Notes: generated by a model from the sequence alone, not told the origin. Counted from the stretch's first letter, positions 33,921 through 42,821 are shown. The stretch: DNA of 64,000 bases from Albimonas pacifica (GCF_900113695.1 NZ_FOQH01000008.1:186001-250000); one strand, 5' to 3'. Numbers and translations: made by a program.

Positions 33921-34784
33921 ATGAGCCTGCTCAACGGCCTGAACCCGATCGGCGCGCCCTACCGGGGCCGATGGCATCCCGACGTCTTCGCCCGCCACGG
34001 CTATGTGCACGAGGCCGGGGCGCTGGTGAAGCGGCTGCTGGTCGGCGGGCGGGAGGGGCCGAATTTCGTGATCTTCGGGCGGGCGCGCTCGGGCTCGACC
34101 CTGCTGGTGAAGCTGCTGGGGCAGGTGGAGGACATCCACTGCCGGGGCGAGGCGCTGCATTTCGGGGTGCTGGCCCCGCGCGCGCATCTCGCGCGGCTCG
34201 CGGCCCTGCGCAAGGCCCCGGTGCATGGCTGCAAGCTGCTCTCCTACCAGCTGGTCGAGGTGCAGCGGATGCGCTCTGTCGCGGCCTTCCTGCGCGGGCT
34301 GGTCGAGGACGGGACGGTCCTGATCCACCTCACGCGCGGGACGCTCGCCCAGGCCACCTCGCTCGCGGTCGCCCAGCAGACGGCGCTCTATCACGTGGGC
34401 CGCGGGGCGGGGGCGGGGCGCGCGCCGGTGCATCTCGATCCGCAGGCGTTCGTGGCCCAGGCGCGCATGCAGCTCGGCCTCCTGCAGATGGAGCGGGCGG
34501 CGCTCTCGGGCCTGCCGCACATGCAGGTGGACTATGAGCGCGACCTGCTGCCCGCCGAGGCGCACCAGCCCACGATCGACCGGATCTGCGCGCGTCTCGG
34601 CGCACGCCCCGGGCCGGTGGAGAGCCCGCTTCGCAAGATCCTCTCGCCGCGGCTGGAGGAGGCGGTGGCCAACGCCGGCGAGATCCTCGCCGCGCTGGAG
34701 GAGAACGGGCTGGGCCGGCTGATCGCCGAGGCCGCGGACCGCTCGCCCCAATGGATGCCCGGCGCGGCGATCGCCGCGGAGTGA
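33921..34784 (+). CDS. Sulfotransferase-like P-loop protein
   Basis: About 287 residues from this start. VIFGRARSGSTLLVKLLGQ (about 50-68) is the PAPS-binding P-loop of sulfotransferases, and VLIHLTRGTLAQATSLAVAQ matches the second, 3'-phosphate-binding region (RxxxxxxxS-like). A C-terminal segment VDYERDLLPAEAHQPTIDRI follows the usual pattern. It may sulfate a carbohydrate, lipid or surface polysaccharide. GGAAGGA lies 8 bases before ATG 33921; starts at 33813 and 33882 are also open, but 33813 abuts the CtrA boxes. CtrA control would link it to the cell cycle or motility programme. Confidence 0.75.
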   Translation: MSLLNGLNPIGAPYRGRWHPDVFARHGYVHEAGALVKRLLVGGREGPNFVIFGRARSGSTLLVKLLGQVEDIHCRGEALHFGVLAPRAHLARLAALRKAPVHGCKLLSYQLVEVQRMRSVAAFLRGLVEDGTVLIHLTRGTLAQATSLAVAQQTALYHVGRGAGAGRAPVHLDPQAFVAQARMQLGLLQMERAALSGLPHMQVDYERDLLPAEAHQPTIDRICARLGARPGPVESPLRKILSPRLEEAVANAGEILAALEENGLGRLIAEAADRSPQWMPGAAIAAE

Positions 34785-34857
34785 GCGCGGCGCCCGCCGG
34801 GGCGCACCCGCGCCCGGCGCGCCGCCCCGGAGCGGCGGCGCCGGGCGGCGGCCGCGA

Positions 34858-35028
34858 TCAATCGGCGGCTTCCTCCAGCTCTTCCTCGGCCTCGTTGGCG
34901 GCGTGGGAGACGCCGCTGCCGGCGGCCTGGATGTCGCGGCCGGCGCCGTCGACGGTGTTGCAGGCGGACAGCGCGGCGGCGGCGAAGCCGGCCGCCATCA
35001 GGGTCACGAGGGTCTTGCGGGCGATCAT
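34858..35028 (-). CDS. Entericidin-like small lipoprotein
   Basis: 56 residues. MIARKTLVTLMAAGFAAAAL is a signal peptide ending in the lipobox LSAC (Cys23), followed by NTVDGAGRDIQAAGSGVSHA, the core pattern of entericidin A/B (CNTxxGxGxDIQxxG), and an acidic tail EAEEELEEAAD. Entericidins are small membrane lipoproteins; EcnA/EcnB in enterobacteria form an antidote/toxin pair, but alphaproteobacterial members mostly occur singly and have no proven role. GGAG lies 11 bases upstream of the ATG. It stands alone between convergent genes. Confidence 0.82.
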   Translation of the reverse strand: MIARKTLVTLMAAGFAAAALSACNTVDGAGRDIQAAGSGVSHAANEAEEELEEAAD

Positions 35029-35120
35029 GATGCGAATCTCCGTTTCAGGCCGCGGAAACGGCTGCGGCCGTCATCCATGGTGGCGCGGACCGTGTCGGAG
35101 ATGCGGCGCGACGGCGCCCT

Positions 35121-36725
35121 TCAGGTGAGCATCTCCTTGGTCGCCGACAGCGTCACCTGAGGATGGTCGCGGGCGATGCGGTCGAGGTCCCACTGCAGGC
35201 GGATCATGTAGACGGGATCGCCGTCCGAATCCTCGGCCATGTGGCCCTTGTTGCCCTTCATGAAGGCCTCGACGGCCTCCTTGGGGCCGCTCACCCAGCG
35301 CGCGCCGGTGAACTGGGTGGGCTCGAAGCGCACGGGCAGGCCGTATTCCTGCTCGATGCGGCTCGCGAGCACCTCGAACTGCAGCTGGCCGACCACGCCC
35401 ACGATATGGCCCGAGCCGATCTGAGGCTTGAAGACCTTGGCCGCGCCTTCCTCGGCGAACTGGGTCAGCGCCTTGTCGAGGTGCTTGGCCTTCATCGGGT
35501 CGCCCGCGCGGCAGGTCTGCAGCAGCTCGGGCGCGAAGGCGGGGATGCCGGTGAAGCGCAGGTTCTCGCCCTCGGTCAGCGCGTCGCCGATGCGAAGCTG
35601 GCCGTGGTTGGGAATGCCGATGATGTCGCCCGCCCAGGCGTCGTCCAGAACCTCGCGCTCGGAGGCCAGGAACATCACCGGGTTCGAGATCGCCATGGGT
35701 TTCCCGGACCTTACGTGGTGCAGCTTCATGCCCCGCTTGAAGTGGCCCGAGCACAGGCGCAGGAAGGCCACGCGGTCGCGGTGCTTGGGGTCCATGTTCG
35801 CCTGGACCTTGAAGACGAAGCCGGAAACCTTCGGTTCCTCAGGCGAAACCTGCCGCGGCTCGGCCGGGCGGGGCTGCGGCGGGGGCGCGTGGTCGGCGAG
35901 GCCCTGGATCAGCTCCTGCACGCCGAAGGAGTTCAGCGCCGAGCCGAACCAGATCGGGGTCATGTGCCCCTCGCGGAAGGCCTGGCCGTCGAAGGCGGGG
36001 AGCAGGCCGCGGGCCATCTCGACCTCCTCGGCCAGCGTCTCGGCCTGCTCCGGGCTCATGTGGTCCGCGAGCTTCGGATCGGAGAGCCCTGCGATCTCGA
36101 CGTTTTTCGCGCGCACGTTGCGGTCGGCGCGATCCATGACGTTCAGCCGGTCGCGCAGCAGGTCGTAGGCGCCCACGAAGTCGCGGCCCTGGCCGACGGG
36201 CCAGCTCGCGGGGGCCACGTCGATCGCCAGCATCTCCTGGATCTCGTCGATGATCTCGAAGGTGTCGCGGCTCTCGCGGTCCATCTTGTTGCAGAAGGTC
36301 AGGATCGGCATGTCGCGCAGCCGGCAGACCTCGAACAGTTTTCGGGTCTGCGACTCCACGCCTTTCGCCCCGTCGATGACCATGATGGCGGCGTCGACCG
36401 CGGTCAGCACCCGGTAGGTGTCTTCCGAGAAATCGTCGTGGCCGGGGGTGTCGACCAGGTTGAACCAGGTCCCGTTCCACTCGAACGACATGGCGGAGGC
36501 GGAGACGGAGATCCCGCGCTCCTGCTCCATCTTCATGAAGTCCGAGCGGGTGCGCCGCGCCTCGCCCTTGGCGCGGACCTGGCCGGCCATCTGGATCGCG
36601 CCGCCGTAGAGAAGGAACTTCTCGGTCAGCGTGGTCTTGCCCGCATCGGGATGCGAGATGATCGCGAAAGTGCGGCGACGCGCGATCTCGGGCGGTAGCT
36701 GGGGGGCGTTCGACAGGTCCTGCAT
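35121..36725 (-). CDS. prfC: Peptide chain release factor 3
   Basis: 534 residues, about the family length. The GTPase domain shows FAIISHPDAGKTTLTEKFLL (G1), RSDFMKMEQERGISVSASAM (G2, switch I), VDTPGHDDFSEDTYR (G3) and FCNKMDRE (G4). Domain 2 begins GFVFKVQANMDPKHRDRVAF and domain 3 contains QLQFEVLASRIEQEYG, both RF3-specific. It recycles RF1/RF2 from the ribosome using GTP. The ATG at 36725 has no good ribosome-binding site. Upstream is a DUF1206 gene, 41 bases away, in the same direction. Confidence 0.95.
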   Translation of the reverse strand: MQDLSNAPQLPPEIARRRTFAIISHPDAGKTTLTEKFLLYGGAIQMAGQVRAKGEARRTRSDFMKMEQERGISVSASAMSFEWNGTWFNLVDTPGHDDFSEDTYRVLTAVDAAIMVIDGAKGVESQTRKLFEVCRLRDMPILTFCNKMDRESRDTFEIIDEIQEMLAIDVAPASWPVGQGRDFVGAYDLLRDRLNVMDRADRNVRAKNVEIAGLSDPKLADHMSPEQAETLAEEVEMARGLLPAFDGQAFREGHMTPIWFGSALNSFGVQELIQGLADHAPPPQPRPAEPRQVSPEEPKVSGFVFKVQANMDPKHRDRVAFLRLCSGHFKRGMKLHHVRSGKPMAISNPVMFLASEREVLDDAWAGDIIGIPNHGQLRIGDALTEGENLRFTGIPAFAPELLQTCRAGDPMKAKHLDKALTQFAEEGAAKVFKPQIGSGHIVGVVGQLQFEVLASRIEQEYGLPVRFEPTQFTGARWVSGPKEAVEAFMKGNKGHMAEDSDGDPVYMIRLQWDLDRIARDHPQVTLSATKEMLT

Positions 36726-36766
36726 GGCGCGCGGTATAGGGGCGGGCGGTCCTGCGCGCAACGGCG

Positions 36767-37618
36767 TCATGCGCCGGCCCGGGCCTCCAGCCGGCGGGCG
36801 AGGGTGGGGGTCTCGTCCGAGCGGCAGCGGGGCACGATGCCGTAGGCCGCCATCACCCAGCAGAACAGCGCGAAGGCCACCAGGCCGAGCGCCATCGCCC
36901 CCAGCAGCGCCTGCCCGAAGGCCGCGCCGCGCAGCGCCGCGAGCGCCTGGCCGAGGCCGCCGGCCTTGTCGGGATCGTAGGTCCAGGCGGCCCAGACCAG
37001 CAGGGCGCCGATGACCCCCACCGCAGCCCCCTGGGCCGCCACGCCGTAGCGCAGCACCCCGTCGAGCCGCCGGGTCAGCGGCGTCGCGTGGAGCTTGTCG
37101 CGAAACCCGGCCGAGACGCCCTTGTGGACGTAGTAGCCCCCCGCCCCGATCACCACGAGCCCCGCGGCCGCCACCGCCCAGACCCCGTAGGGCTGCCCCA
37201 TCAGCCAGGCGGTGGCCGAGCGCGCGCCCCCGCCGCCCTCTCCGCCGCCCCCGCCGATGCGCAGGCCGAGGAGCAGCGTCGCCGCATAGACCCCGATGCC
37301 GAGGTGGATCAGACCGGAGGCGACCTGGCCCAGCCGTGCCAGCGCGCCCTTGGCGCCGCCGCCATGGGCGTCGAGGTCGAAGGCCGCCGCCATCAGCCGC
37401 CAGACCGCGTAGCAGGCGAGCCCCAGCGCCACGGCGGCCAGCGCCGCCAGACCCCAGGGCGAGCCGCGCAGGCTCTCGAGCGCCTCGGTCGTGCCTTCGG
37501 CCTGGCCGCCGTAGACGGCGGCGGAGACCGCCAGCGCACCGGTCACCGCGTAGGTCAGGCCGCGGCCGAAGAAGCCGATGCGCATCGCGGGGACCACCCA
37601 TCCGGGGGTCTTGTCCAT
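36767..37618 (-). CDS. DUF1206 multi-pass membrane protein
   Basis: 283 residues with six hydrophobic helices arranged as three two-helix repeats, the DUF1206 pattern: PAMRIGFFGRGLTYAVTGAL, ARLGQVASGLIHLGIGVYAA and LRYGVAAQGAAVGVIGALLV each begin a repeat and have the typical R-xG-x(F/A)-xRGxxY-like opening. A Gly-rich loop (GGGGGEGGGG) separates repeats 2 and 3. Function unknown. Stop is 41 bases from the prfC start; the pair may be co-transcribed. Confidence 0.82.
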   Translation of the reverse strand: MDKTPGWVVPAMRIGFFGRGLTYAVTGALAVSAAVYGGQAEGTTEALESLRGSPWGLAALAAVALGLACYAVWRLMAAAFDLDAHGGGAKGALARLGQVASGLIHLGIGVYAATLLLGLRIGGGGGEGGGGARSATAWLMGQPYGVWAVAAAGLVVIGAGGYYVHKGVSAGFRDKLHATPLTRRLDGVLRYGVAAQGAAVGVIGALLVWAAWTYDPDKAGGLGQALAALRGAAFGQALLGAMALGLVAFALFCWVMAAYGIVPRCRSDETPTLARRLEARAGA

Positions 37619-37773
37619 GGCCGAGCCTCCTGCCGTGCCGCTGCGGGAGGTCCGTGCTCGCCGCGCGGCGCGGCGAAGTCATGCTGGGCCGGCGGCGGGA
37701 GGGAGGCGATTCCGGGGCGCGCCGCCCCGGTCGCGCCGCCCGGGGGATCGGACGCCCCCCCGGGCTTCGGGGA

Positions 37774-38604
37774 TCAGCGGCGCACCAGCAGCAGGTCGCA
37801 GGGCGGGTCGCGCAGCAGCTCGGCGGCGAAGCGGCCCAGCAGCGTGGGGTTCAGCCCGCCGCGCCCGTGGGCCCCGATGGCGACGAGCTGGGGCCGGGTC
37901 TCGGCGACCATGCGCGCGAAGGCGACCGTCAGCCCGCCCTCCTCGAGCCGCGCCTCGTCGAGCGTGCCGCGCAGGCCGTTGGCCGCGATCCAGCCGTCCA
38001 TGTCCGCCTGTGCGAGGTGGAGGAACGGCGCGCCCAGCACGTTGCGCTCGCCCCCCGCGCTGAGGCCGGCGTAGGGGACGTGGACCGCGTGGAAGCCCAC
38101 CAGCCTCGCCTTCGGCGCCAGGCGCCTGGCCGCGCGCACCGCGGCGGCGGCGGCGGGCGAAAGATCCAGCCCCGCCAGCGTCGAGGCGTAGGGCGTCTCG
38201 GCCGCGACCGAGACCAGCAGCACCGGACGCAGGCTCTGGCTCGCCAGCCGCTCGACCGTCGGGCCGCCGAACAGGTCCACCAGCGGGCGGCGGCGGGGGA
38301 TGCCGGTGACGATCAGCTCGGCGTCGAGCCTGTCGGCCGTGGCCAGGATCACGGGGACCGCGTCGCCGAGCTCGACATGCAGGGTCCAGTCGCAGGCGGC
38401 GGCGTCGGGCAGGGCGGCGCAGAAGCGCTCCAGCTCCTCGCGCGTCTCGGCGCGTCGACGCTCGACGATCCTCTCGGGCTGGTCGTCGTCCACCACGCTC
38501 AGCAGGTGCAGCGCCGCGCCGCGGGCCCGGGCGAGCGCGAAGGCGCGGCGCACCGCGCGCTCCGAGCGCAGCGAAAGATCGGTTGCGACGAGGATGTTGG
38601 GCAT
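37774..38604 (-). CDS. Tandem universal stress protein
   Basis: 276 residues with two Usp domains. The first opens MPNILVATDLSLRSERAVRR; the second begins about residue 140 (PYASTLAGLDLSPAAAAAVR) and ends IGAHGRGGLNPTLLGRFAAE, an ATP-binding-like G-x2-G-x9-G motif in which the last Ser/Thr is replaced by Arg. Tandem Usp proteins respond to oxygen, redox or nutrient stress and bind nucleotides. AGGGAG precedes the start at 38604. Divergent from the SDR gene at 38788 across about 180 bases. Confidence 0.87.
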   Translation of the reverse strand: MPNILVATDLSLRSERAVRRAFALARARGAALHLLSVVDDDQPERIVERRRAETREELERFCAALPDAAACDWTLHVELGDAVPVILATADRLDAELIVTGIPRRRPLVDLFGGPTVERLASQSLRPVLLVSVAAETPYASTLAGLDLSPAAAAAVRAARRLAPKARLVGFHAVHVPYAGLSAGGERNVLGAPFLHLAQADMDGWIAANGLRGTLDEARLEEGGLTVAFARMVAETRPQLVAIGAHGRGGLNPTLLGRFAAELLRDPPCDLLLVRR

Positions 38605-38787
38605 GGCGTTCTCCCTCTGCAGCTCGCGTTTCGAATATGTATGCATCGGCGCGGAGCAGGAAAGAGCGCGGGGAAGAGGGGCGGGGCGGCCGCCCCTCCG
38701 CCCGCCTTGTCCCGGCGCCGCGGCCCGCCTAGTGTTCGCCCGTCCCGCCGCCCCCCGCGGCCGCTACACAACAACGGGAGACCTCCG

Positions 38788-39582
38788 ATGGACCTCGGCA
38801 TCCGCGGCAAGACCGCCATCGTCTGCGCCAGCTCGAAAGGCCTGGGCAAAGGCTGCGCCCAGGCGCTGGCCGAGGCCGGGGTGAACCTGGTCCTGAACGC
38901 CCGCGGCGCCGAGGCGCTGGAGGCGACGGCGACCGAGATCCGCTCCGCCCACCAGGTGCAGGTGGCGACGGTGGCCGGCGACATCACCTCGGACGAGGGT
39001 CAGGCGGCGGTGCTGGCGGCGGCGCGCGAGATGGGCGGCGGCGTCGTGGACATCCTGGTCAACAACGCCGGCGGCCCGCCCCCGGGGATGTGGTCGGACT
39101 GGGAGAAGGAGGACTGGCTGAAGGCCCTGAACTCGAACATGCTGACCCCCATCGCCCTGATCAAGGCGGTGCTGCCCGGCATGATCGAGAAGAAGTGGGG
39201 CCGGGTGGTCAACATCACCTCGCAGTCGGTGAAGTCGCCGATCCCGGTGCTGGGGCTGTCGAACGCCGCGCGCGCGGGCCTGACCGGCTACGTCGCGGGC
39301 ACTTCTCGCCAGGTCGCCCAGCACGGGGTGGTGATGAACAACCTGCTGCCGGGCGCCCACGACACCGACCGCATCAAGTCGCTGAACGCCGCCGAGGTCG
39401 AGAAGCGCGGCATCACCATGGACCAGGCGATGGCCGAGCGCGCCAACGCGATCCCCACCAAGCGCATCGGCACGCCCGAGGAATTCGGCGCCACCTGCGC
39501 GTTCCTGTGCTCGCAGCACGTGGGGTTCATGATCGGGCAGAACGTGCTGCTCGACGGCGGCATCGGCAACACCACGATGTAA
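38788..39582 (+). CDS. SDR-like protein without the YxxxK catalytic pair
   Basis: 264 residues of FabG-like SDR fold: VNNAGG, NITSQSVKSPIP with Ser145, and the C-terminal GQNVLLDGG. Two features are unusual. The glycine motif reads CASSKGLGKG rather than TGxxxGxG, and the active-site YxxxK is LGLSN (Leu155, Asn159). This fits the BKR-like SDR subgroup described as lacking the normal cofactor and tetrad motifs. It may have altered chemistry or be a binding protein. The start has GGGAG upstream. It is followed 4 bases later by a GNAT gene, so the two are coupled. Confidence 0.85.
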   Translation: MDLGIRGKTAIVCASSKGLGKGCAQALAEAGVNLVLNARGAEALEATATEIRSAHQVQVATVAGDITSDEGQAAVLAAAREMGGGVVDILVNNAGGPPPGMWSDWEKEDWLKALNSNMLTPIALIKAVLPGMIEKKWGRVVNITSQSVKSPIPVLGLSNAARAGLTGYVAGTSRQVAQHGVVMNNLLPGAHDTDRIKSLNAAEVEKRGITMDQAMAERANAIPTKRIGTPEEFGATCAFLCSQHVGFMIGQNVLLDGGIGNTTM

Positions 39583-39586
39583 GCCC

Positions 39587-40120
39587 ATGAGCGGGCTGGG
39601 AGACATCCCGCCCCGGCTGCGGCCGGGGCGGGTCGAGGACGCGGTCGCCTGCGCCCGGATCGAGGCGGAGTGCGCCCTGCAGTTCCGCGACGGCCCGCAG
39701 GCCTGGGTGGCCGAGCGCGCCCCGCCCCCGCCCGCCGAACATGCCGAGGCGGCGACGCTGCGCCGCCTCGAGGTCGCCGAGCTGCACGGGGTGGTCGCCG
39801 GCTTCGCGATCCTCGAGCCCGATCCCGCCAGCGCCACCCTGCACCTGGTCGAGCTCGACGTGGCCCCGCGGTTCCAGCGCCGCGGCCTCGCCCGCGCGCT
39901 GGTCGGGCGGGCGATGGCGCAGGTCGCGGAGCGGGGGCTGTCGGCGCTCACCCTCACCACCTTCCGCAACGTGGCCTGGAACGCGCCCCTCTACCGCCGG
40001 CTGGGCTTCGAGGAGCTGCCGCGCGAGGCCTGGACCGCCCCCTGCCGGCGCGAGACCGAGGGGATGGCCGCCCGCGGCCTGCCCACGATCGACCGGGTGG
40101 CGATGATCCGCCGCCTCTGA
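39587..40120 (+). CDS. GNAT-family N-acetyltransferase
   Basis: 177 residues. Motif A with the acetyl-CoA loop is VAPRFQRRGLARALVGRAMA, following LHLVELDVAP; motif B is NAPLYRRLGFEELPRE. It transfers an acetyl group from acetyl-CoA to an unknown amine. It begins 4 bases after the SDR-like gene's stop and is probably translated from that mRNA. The substrate cannot be told, but the partnership with a catalytically altered SDR is consistent over the operon. Confidence 0.88.
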   Translation: MSGLGDIPPRLRPGRVEDAVACARIEAECALQFRDGPQAWVAERAPPPPAEHAEAATLRRLEVAELHGVVAGFAILEPDPASATLHLVELDVAPRFQRRGLARALVGRAMAQVAERGLSALTLTTFRNVAWNAPLYRRLGFEELPREAWTAPCRRETEGMAARGLPTIDRVAMIRRL

Positions 40121-40144
40121 CCTCCCGCTTCCCAAGCGCGACGC

Positions 40145-40173
40145 TTGCCTCGGACCGGCGCGGTTGCTATCCG
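40145..40173 (+). promoter_or_regulatory. Candidate promoter of the orphan ABC ATPase
   Basis: TTGCCT (40145-40150), 17 bases, TATCCG (40168-40173). The transcript would start near 40180 and begin with a 7-bp hairpin (TCCCGAG / CTCGGGA, 40178-40198). A start there would exclude the upstream TTG (40164) as start codon. Confidence 0.5.
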
Positions 40174-40235
40174 CCGATCCCGAGAAAAACGCTCGGGAAG
40201 CCGCGCCCTCCGAGATCCCGCCAAGGAGCCTCCCC

Positions 40236-41321
40236 CTGTCCGACGTCGTCCCCCGCCTGGCCCTCGACGGTCTGCGCCAGGTCTACGAGGGCAGGGCGGT
40301 GGTGGACGACGTCTCGATCGAGGTGGCGCCGGGCGAGATCGTGTGCCTGCTGGGCCCCTCGGGCTGCGGCAAGTCCACCACCCTGCGCATCGCCGCGGGG
40401 GTCGAGCGGCAGGACGCGGGCGCGGTCGCGATCGACGGCGAGACCGTCTCCGACCCCCGCCGACACCGCCCGCCCGAGGCGCGCAACGTGGGCCTCGTGT
40501 TCCAGGATTTCGCGCTGTTCCCCCATCTGCGGGTCGCGGAGAACATCGCTTTCGGGCTGAAGCGCGCCGACCGGGCGGCCCATGCCGGCCGGGTGGACGA
40601 GCTGCTGCGCCAGGTGGGGCTGGACGGCTACGGGCCGAAATACCCCCACCAGCTCTCGGGCGGCGAACAGCAGCGCGTGGCGCTGGCCCGCGCGCTGGCT
40701 CCGCGGCCGCGGGTGATGCTGATGGACGAGCCGTTCTCGGGCCTCGACAAGCGCCTGCGCGACGAGGTGCGCGACGAGGCGCTGTCGGTGCTCAAGGCCG
40801 AGGGGGCGGGCGTGCTGCTGGTCACCCACGAGCCGGAGGAGGCGATGCGCATGGCCGACCGCATCGCGCTGATGCGCTCGGGGCGGATCGTGCAGGTCGG
40901 CGCGCCCTACCACATCTACAACTACCCCGCCGACCGGCAGGCGGCGGCGTTCTTCTCGGACCTCAACGTGATCCGGGCGCGGGCGCGCTCGCGCCAGCTG
41001 GAGACGCCGTTCGGCCTGTTCCTGACCCCGGGGCTCGAGGACGGGCAGGAGGTGGACATCGTGATCCGCCCCCAGCACCTGAAGATCGACCCCGACGTGG
41101 GGCAGGGCGGGCCCCGCCCCTCGGCCGCCAACGGCGCGCCCGCGCGCGGCGCGGTGGAGCGGGCGCGGTTCATGGGCTCCGACAGCCTGATCGAGGTGCG
41201 CATGGACCACGACGGATCGGTCCTGCGCGCGACCGTGCCCGGCGCCTGGCTGCCCGAGCGCGGCGCGGGGCTGTGGCTGTCCCTGCGCCGCGACCGCTGC
41301 TTCGTGTTCCCCGCCGACTGA
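40236..41321 (+). CDS. ABC transporter ATP-binding protein (FbpC/PotA type), orphan
   Basis: About 361 residues from a CTG at 40236 with AAGGAG 7 bases upstream. Walker A is GPSGCGKSTT, the Q-loop VFQDFALFPHLRVAENIAFG, signature LSGGEQQRVALARALAPRPR, Walker B VMLMDEPFSGLDKRLRDEVR, His-loop LLVTHEPEEAMRMADR. A TOBE-like C-terminal domain (about 250-360) places it in the iron(III)/spermidine/putrescine/sulfate class. No permease or binding protein genes are adjacent. An alternative start is TTG 40164, which adds 24 residues but lies upstream of the predicted transcript start. Confidence 0.87.
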   Translation: MSDVVPRLALDGLRQVYEGRAVVDDVSIEVAPGEIVCLLGPSGCGKSTTLRIAAGVERQDAGAVAIDGETVSDPRRHRPPEARNVGLVFQDFALFPHLRVAENIAFGLKRADRAAHAGRVDELLRQVGLDGYGPKYPHQLSGGEQQRVALARALAPRPRVMLMDEPFSGLDKRLRDEVRDEALSVLKAEGAGVLLVTHEPEEAMRMADRIALMRSGRIVQVGAPYHIYNYPADRQAAAFFSDLNVIRARARSRQLETPFGLFLTPGLEDGQEVDIVIRPQHLKIDPDVGQGGPRPSAANGAPARGAVERARFMGSDSLIEVRMDHDGSVLRATVPGAWLPERGAGLWLSLRRDRCFVFPAD

Positions 41322-41972
41322 CCCGGTCCGGGACACTATCCGACGGATAGCGCCTGCGAGTTCCGCCTCTTGCGCAGCTCGGTCGGCGCCGACGACCAGA
41401 TCGACGCACTTGCCGGTCCGCTCGCCGAGCGTGCAGCGCGAGGCGCCGGCGTCGCGATGGTCGCGCAGCCGCGCCAGCGAGACGTTCGCCGAGGGATCCG
41501 AGCTCGGGATCCTCACCGGCCGCTCGCCGGTGCGCGCCTTCACCCGCTCCCGGCAGACCCGCTCGGCCGCCCACTGGCGGCGCACCCTCCTTCAGGCGGC
41601 CCGGATGCGCGTGCGTGCAGGCGACGGGGGGGAGCGTCGCGGCGACGGGGCGCAGCACGGCCGGCAAGAGGGGCACGTCATCGGGCTCCGGCCTGGGAAC
41701 GGCTCCGGGACGGCCCGGCTGCGGGGCGCCGTGCGGCCGCGGCCGGGCGCGCCGTGGAGGGTCGACGCCGCGGAATGGGCGACGGATGAACGCAGTCCGC
41801 CGCGTGGAACAGCCTGCCGCCGGTCGAAATCCCGGGCCCCGCGACCATTGACGCCGCCCTCGCGGCATCGCGCCGGCGCGATGGGGGCTTCAACCGGGGC
41901 TCGCGATCCAATACATGAAGCGATGACCGTCCGCGCCGAGGCGCGCGGAAGCCAGACATGGGAGGCAGGGCC
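41322..41972. other. Intergenic region with a possible gene remnant
   Basis: About 650 bases without an intact gene. CTATCCG-A-CGGATAG (41336-41350) forms a 7-bp hairpin just after the ATPase stop but has no T-tail. On the minus strand from a GTG at 41585 (with AGGAG just before) a frame reads WAAERVCRERVKARTGERPV then DHRDAGASRCTLGER and CVDLVVGADRAAQEAEL to about 41340, with protein-like composition, but it then runs on antisense to the ATPase gene without a stop: possibly a decayed gene. The promoter of tatA should also be here but was not pinpointed. Confidence 0.35.
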
Positions 41973-42209
41973 ATGGCCCCGAGCATTTGGCAGATCCTGA
42001 TCGTCGCCGTCCTCGTCGTGCTGTTGTTCGGGCGCGGCAAGATCTCCGGCGTGATGGGCGATGTCGCGAAAGGCATCAAGAGCTTCAAGAAGGGCATGCA
42101 GGACGACGACTCGACGTCCTCGACCGCGACCCCGACCGCGAAGCGCGTGGGCGAGCCCGGCGACGACGCCGTGGACGTGACGCCGTCGGCCGAGAAGAAG
42201 GACGCTTGA
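41973..42209 (+). CDS. tatA: Sec-independent protein translocase TatA
   Basis: 78 residues. A single N-terminal membrane helix ([19 protein letters not shown]) with the conserved FGxxK hinge is followed by the amphipathic helix [20 protein letters not shown] and a short charged tail. TatA forms the pore-like assembly of the twin-arginine pathway. Start at 41973 is preferred over 41958 because GGGAGG falls between the two ATGs. First gene of tatABC. The Tat substrate at 15445 is one likely client. Confidence 0.92.
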   Translation: MAPSIWQILIVAVLVVLLFGRGKISGVMGDVAKGIKSFKKGMQDDDSTSSTATPTAKRVGEPGDDAVDVTPSAEKKDA

Positions 42210-42241
42210 TCCCTCGGTCGGCGATGGCGGAGGTCGCCTGA

Positions 42242-42739
42242 ATGTTCGACATCGGCTGGTCGGAACTGCTGGTGATCGGCGCGCTGGCGCTGATCGTGGT
42301 GGGCCCGAAGGAGCTTCCGGGAATGCTGCGCACCTGCGGACAGTACGTGTCCAAGGCGCGGCGCATGGCGCGCGACTTCCAGCGCACCATGGAGGATGCG
42401 GCCGACGCCGCGGACCTGGGCGAGCTCAAGGACGTGCAGAAGTCGATGGCGGACTGGAACCGCAAGGTCGGTCCCGGCGCGCCGAAGGCCTATGCCAAGG
42501 ACTTCCTGAAGGGCGACGACAAGACGACGTCCGAGGCGAAGTCCGACCCCGGTTCGCTCGACGCCGCCGACGCGGCCGAGAACGCGGCCTGGGCCGCGGA
42601 GCAGGAGGCGATGCGCAAGGCCGAGGCGGAAGCCGCGGGCCAGGCGACGCCCGGTCCCTCGCCCTCGACCCCCGCTCCGGAGGCCGCGCCCGAGCCGTCC
42701 GCCGCCCCGGCCCCGCCGCCGGCCTCGAAATCCGCGTGA
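42242..42739 (+). CDS. tatB: Sec-independent protein translocase TatB
   Basis: 165 residues. [20 protein letters not shown] is the TatB N-terminal helix with Glu8, followed by the GPKELP hinge and a long amphipathic helix ([20 protein letters not shown]). The last 60 residues are Ala/Pro/Glu-rich and disordered. With TatC it forms the receptor for twin-arginine signals. It follows tatA by 32 bases. Confidence 0.93.
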   Translation: MFDIGWSELLVIGALALIVVGPKELPGMLRTCGQYVSKARRMARDFQRTMEDAADAADLGELKDVQKSMADWNRKVGPGAPKAYAKDFLKGDDKTTSEAKSDPGSLDAADAAENAAWAAEQEAMRKAEAEAAGQATPGPSPSTPAPEAAPEPSAAPAPPPASKSA

Positions 42740-42821
42740 CGCCCGCCGCCCGTCCGCGGGCGGCGGCGAGACGCCGGGCACCGGGGGGCTCCCCGGCCCG
42801 TGACCGCTGTGTGAGACCCCG

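Noticed and set aside
41410-42000. A plus-strand open frame of about 196 codons upstream of tatA
   Set aside because: Composition is Arg/Ala/Gly/Pro with no recognisable domain and no ribosome-binding site; it runs past the tatA start in another frame.
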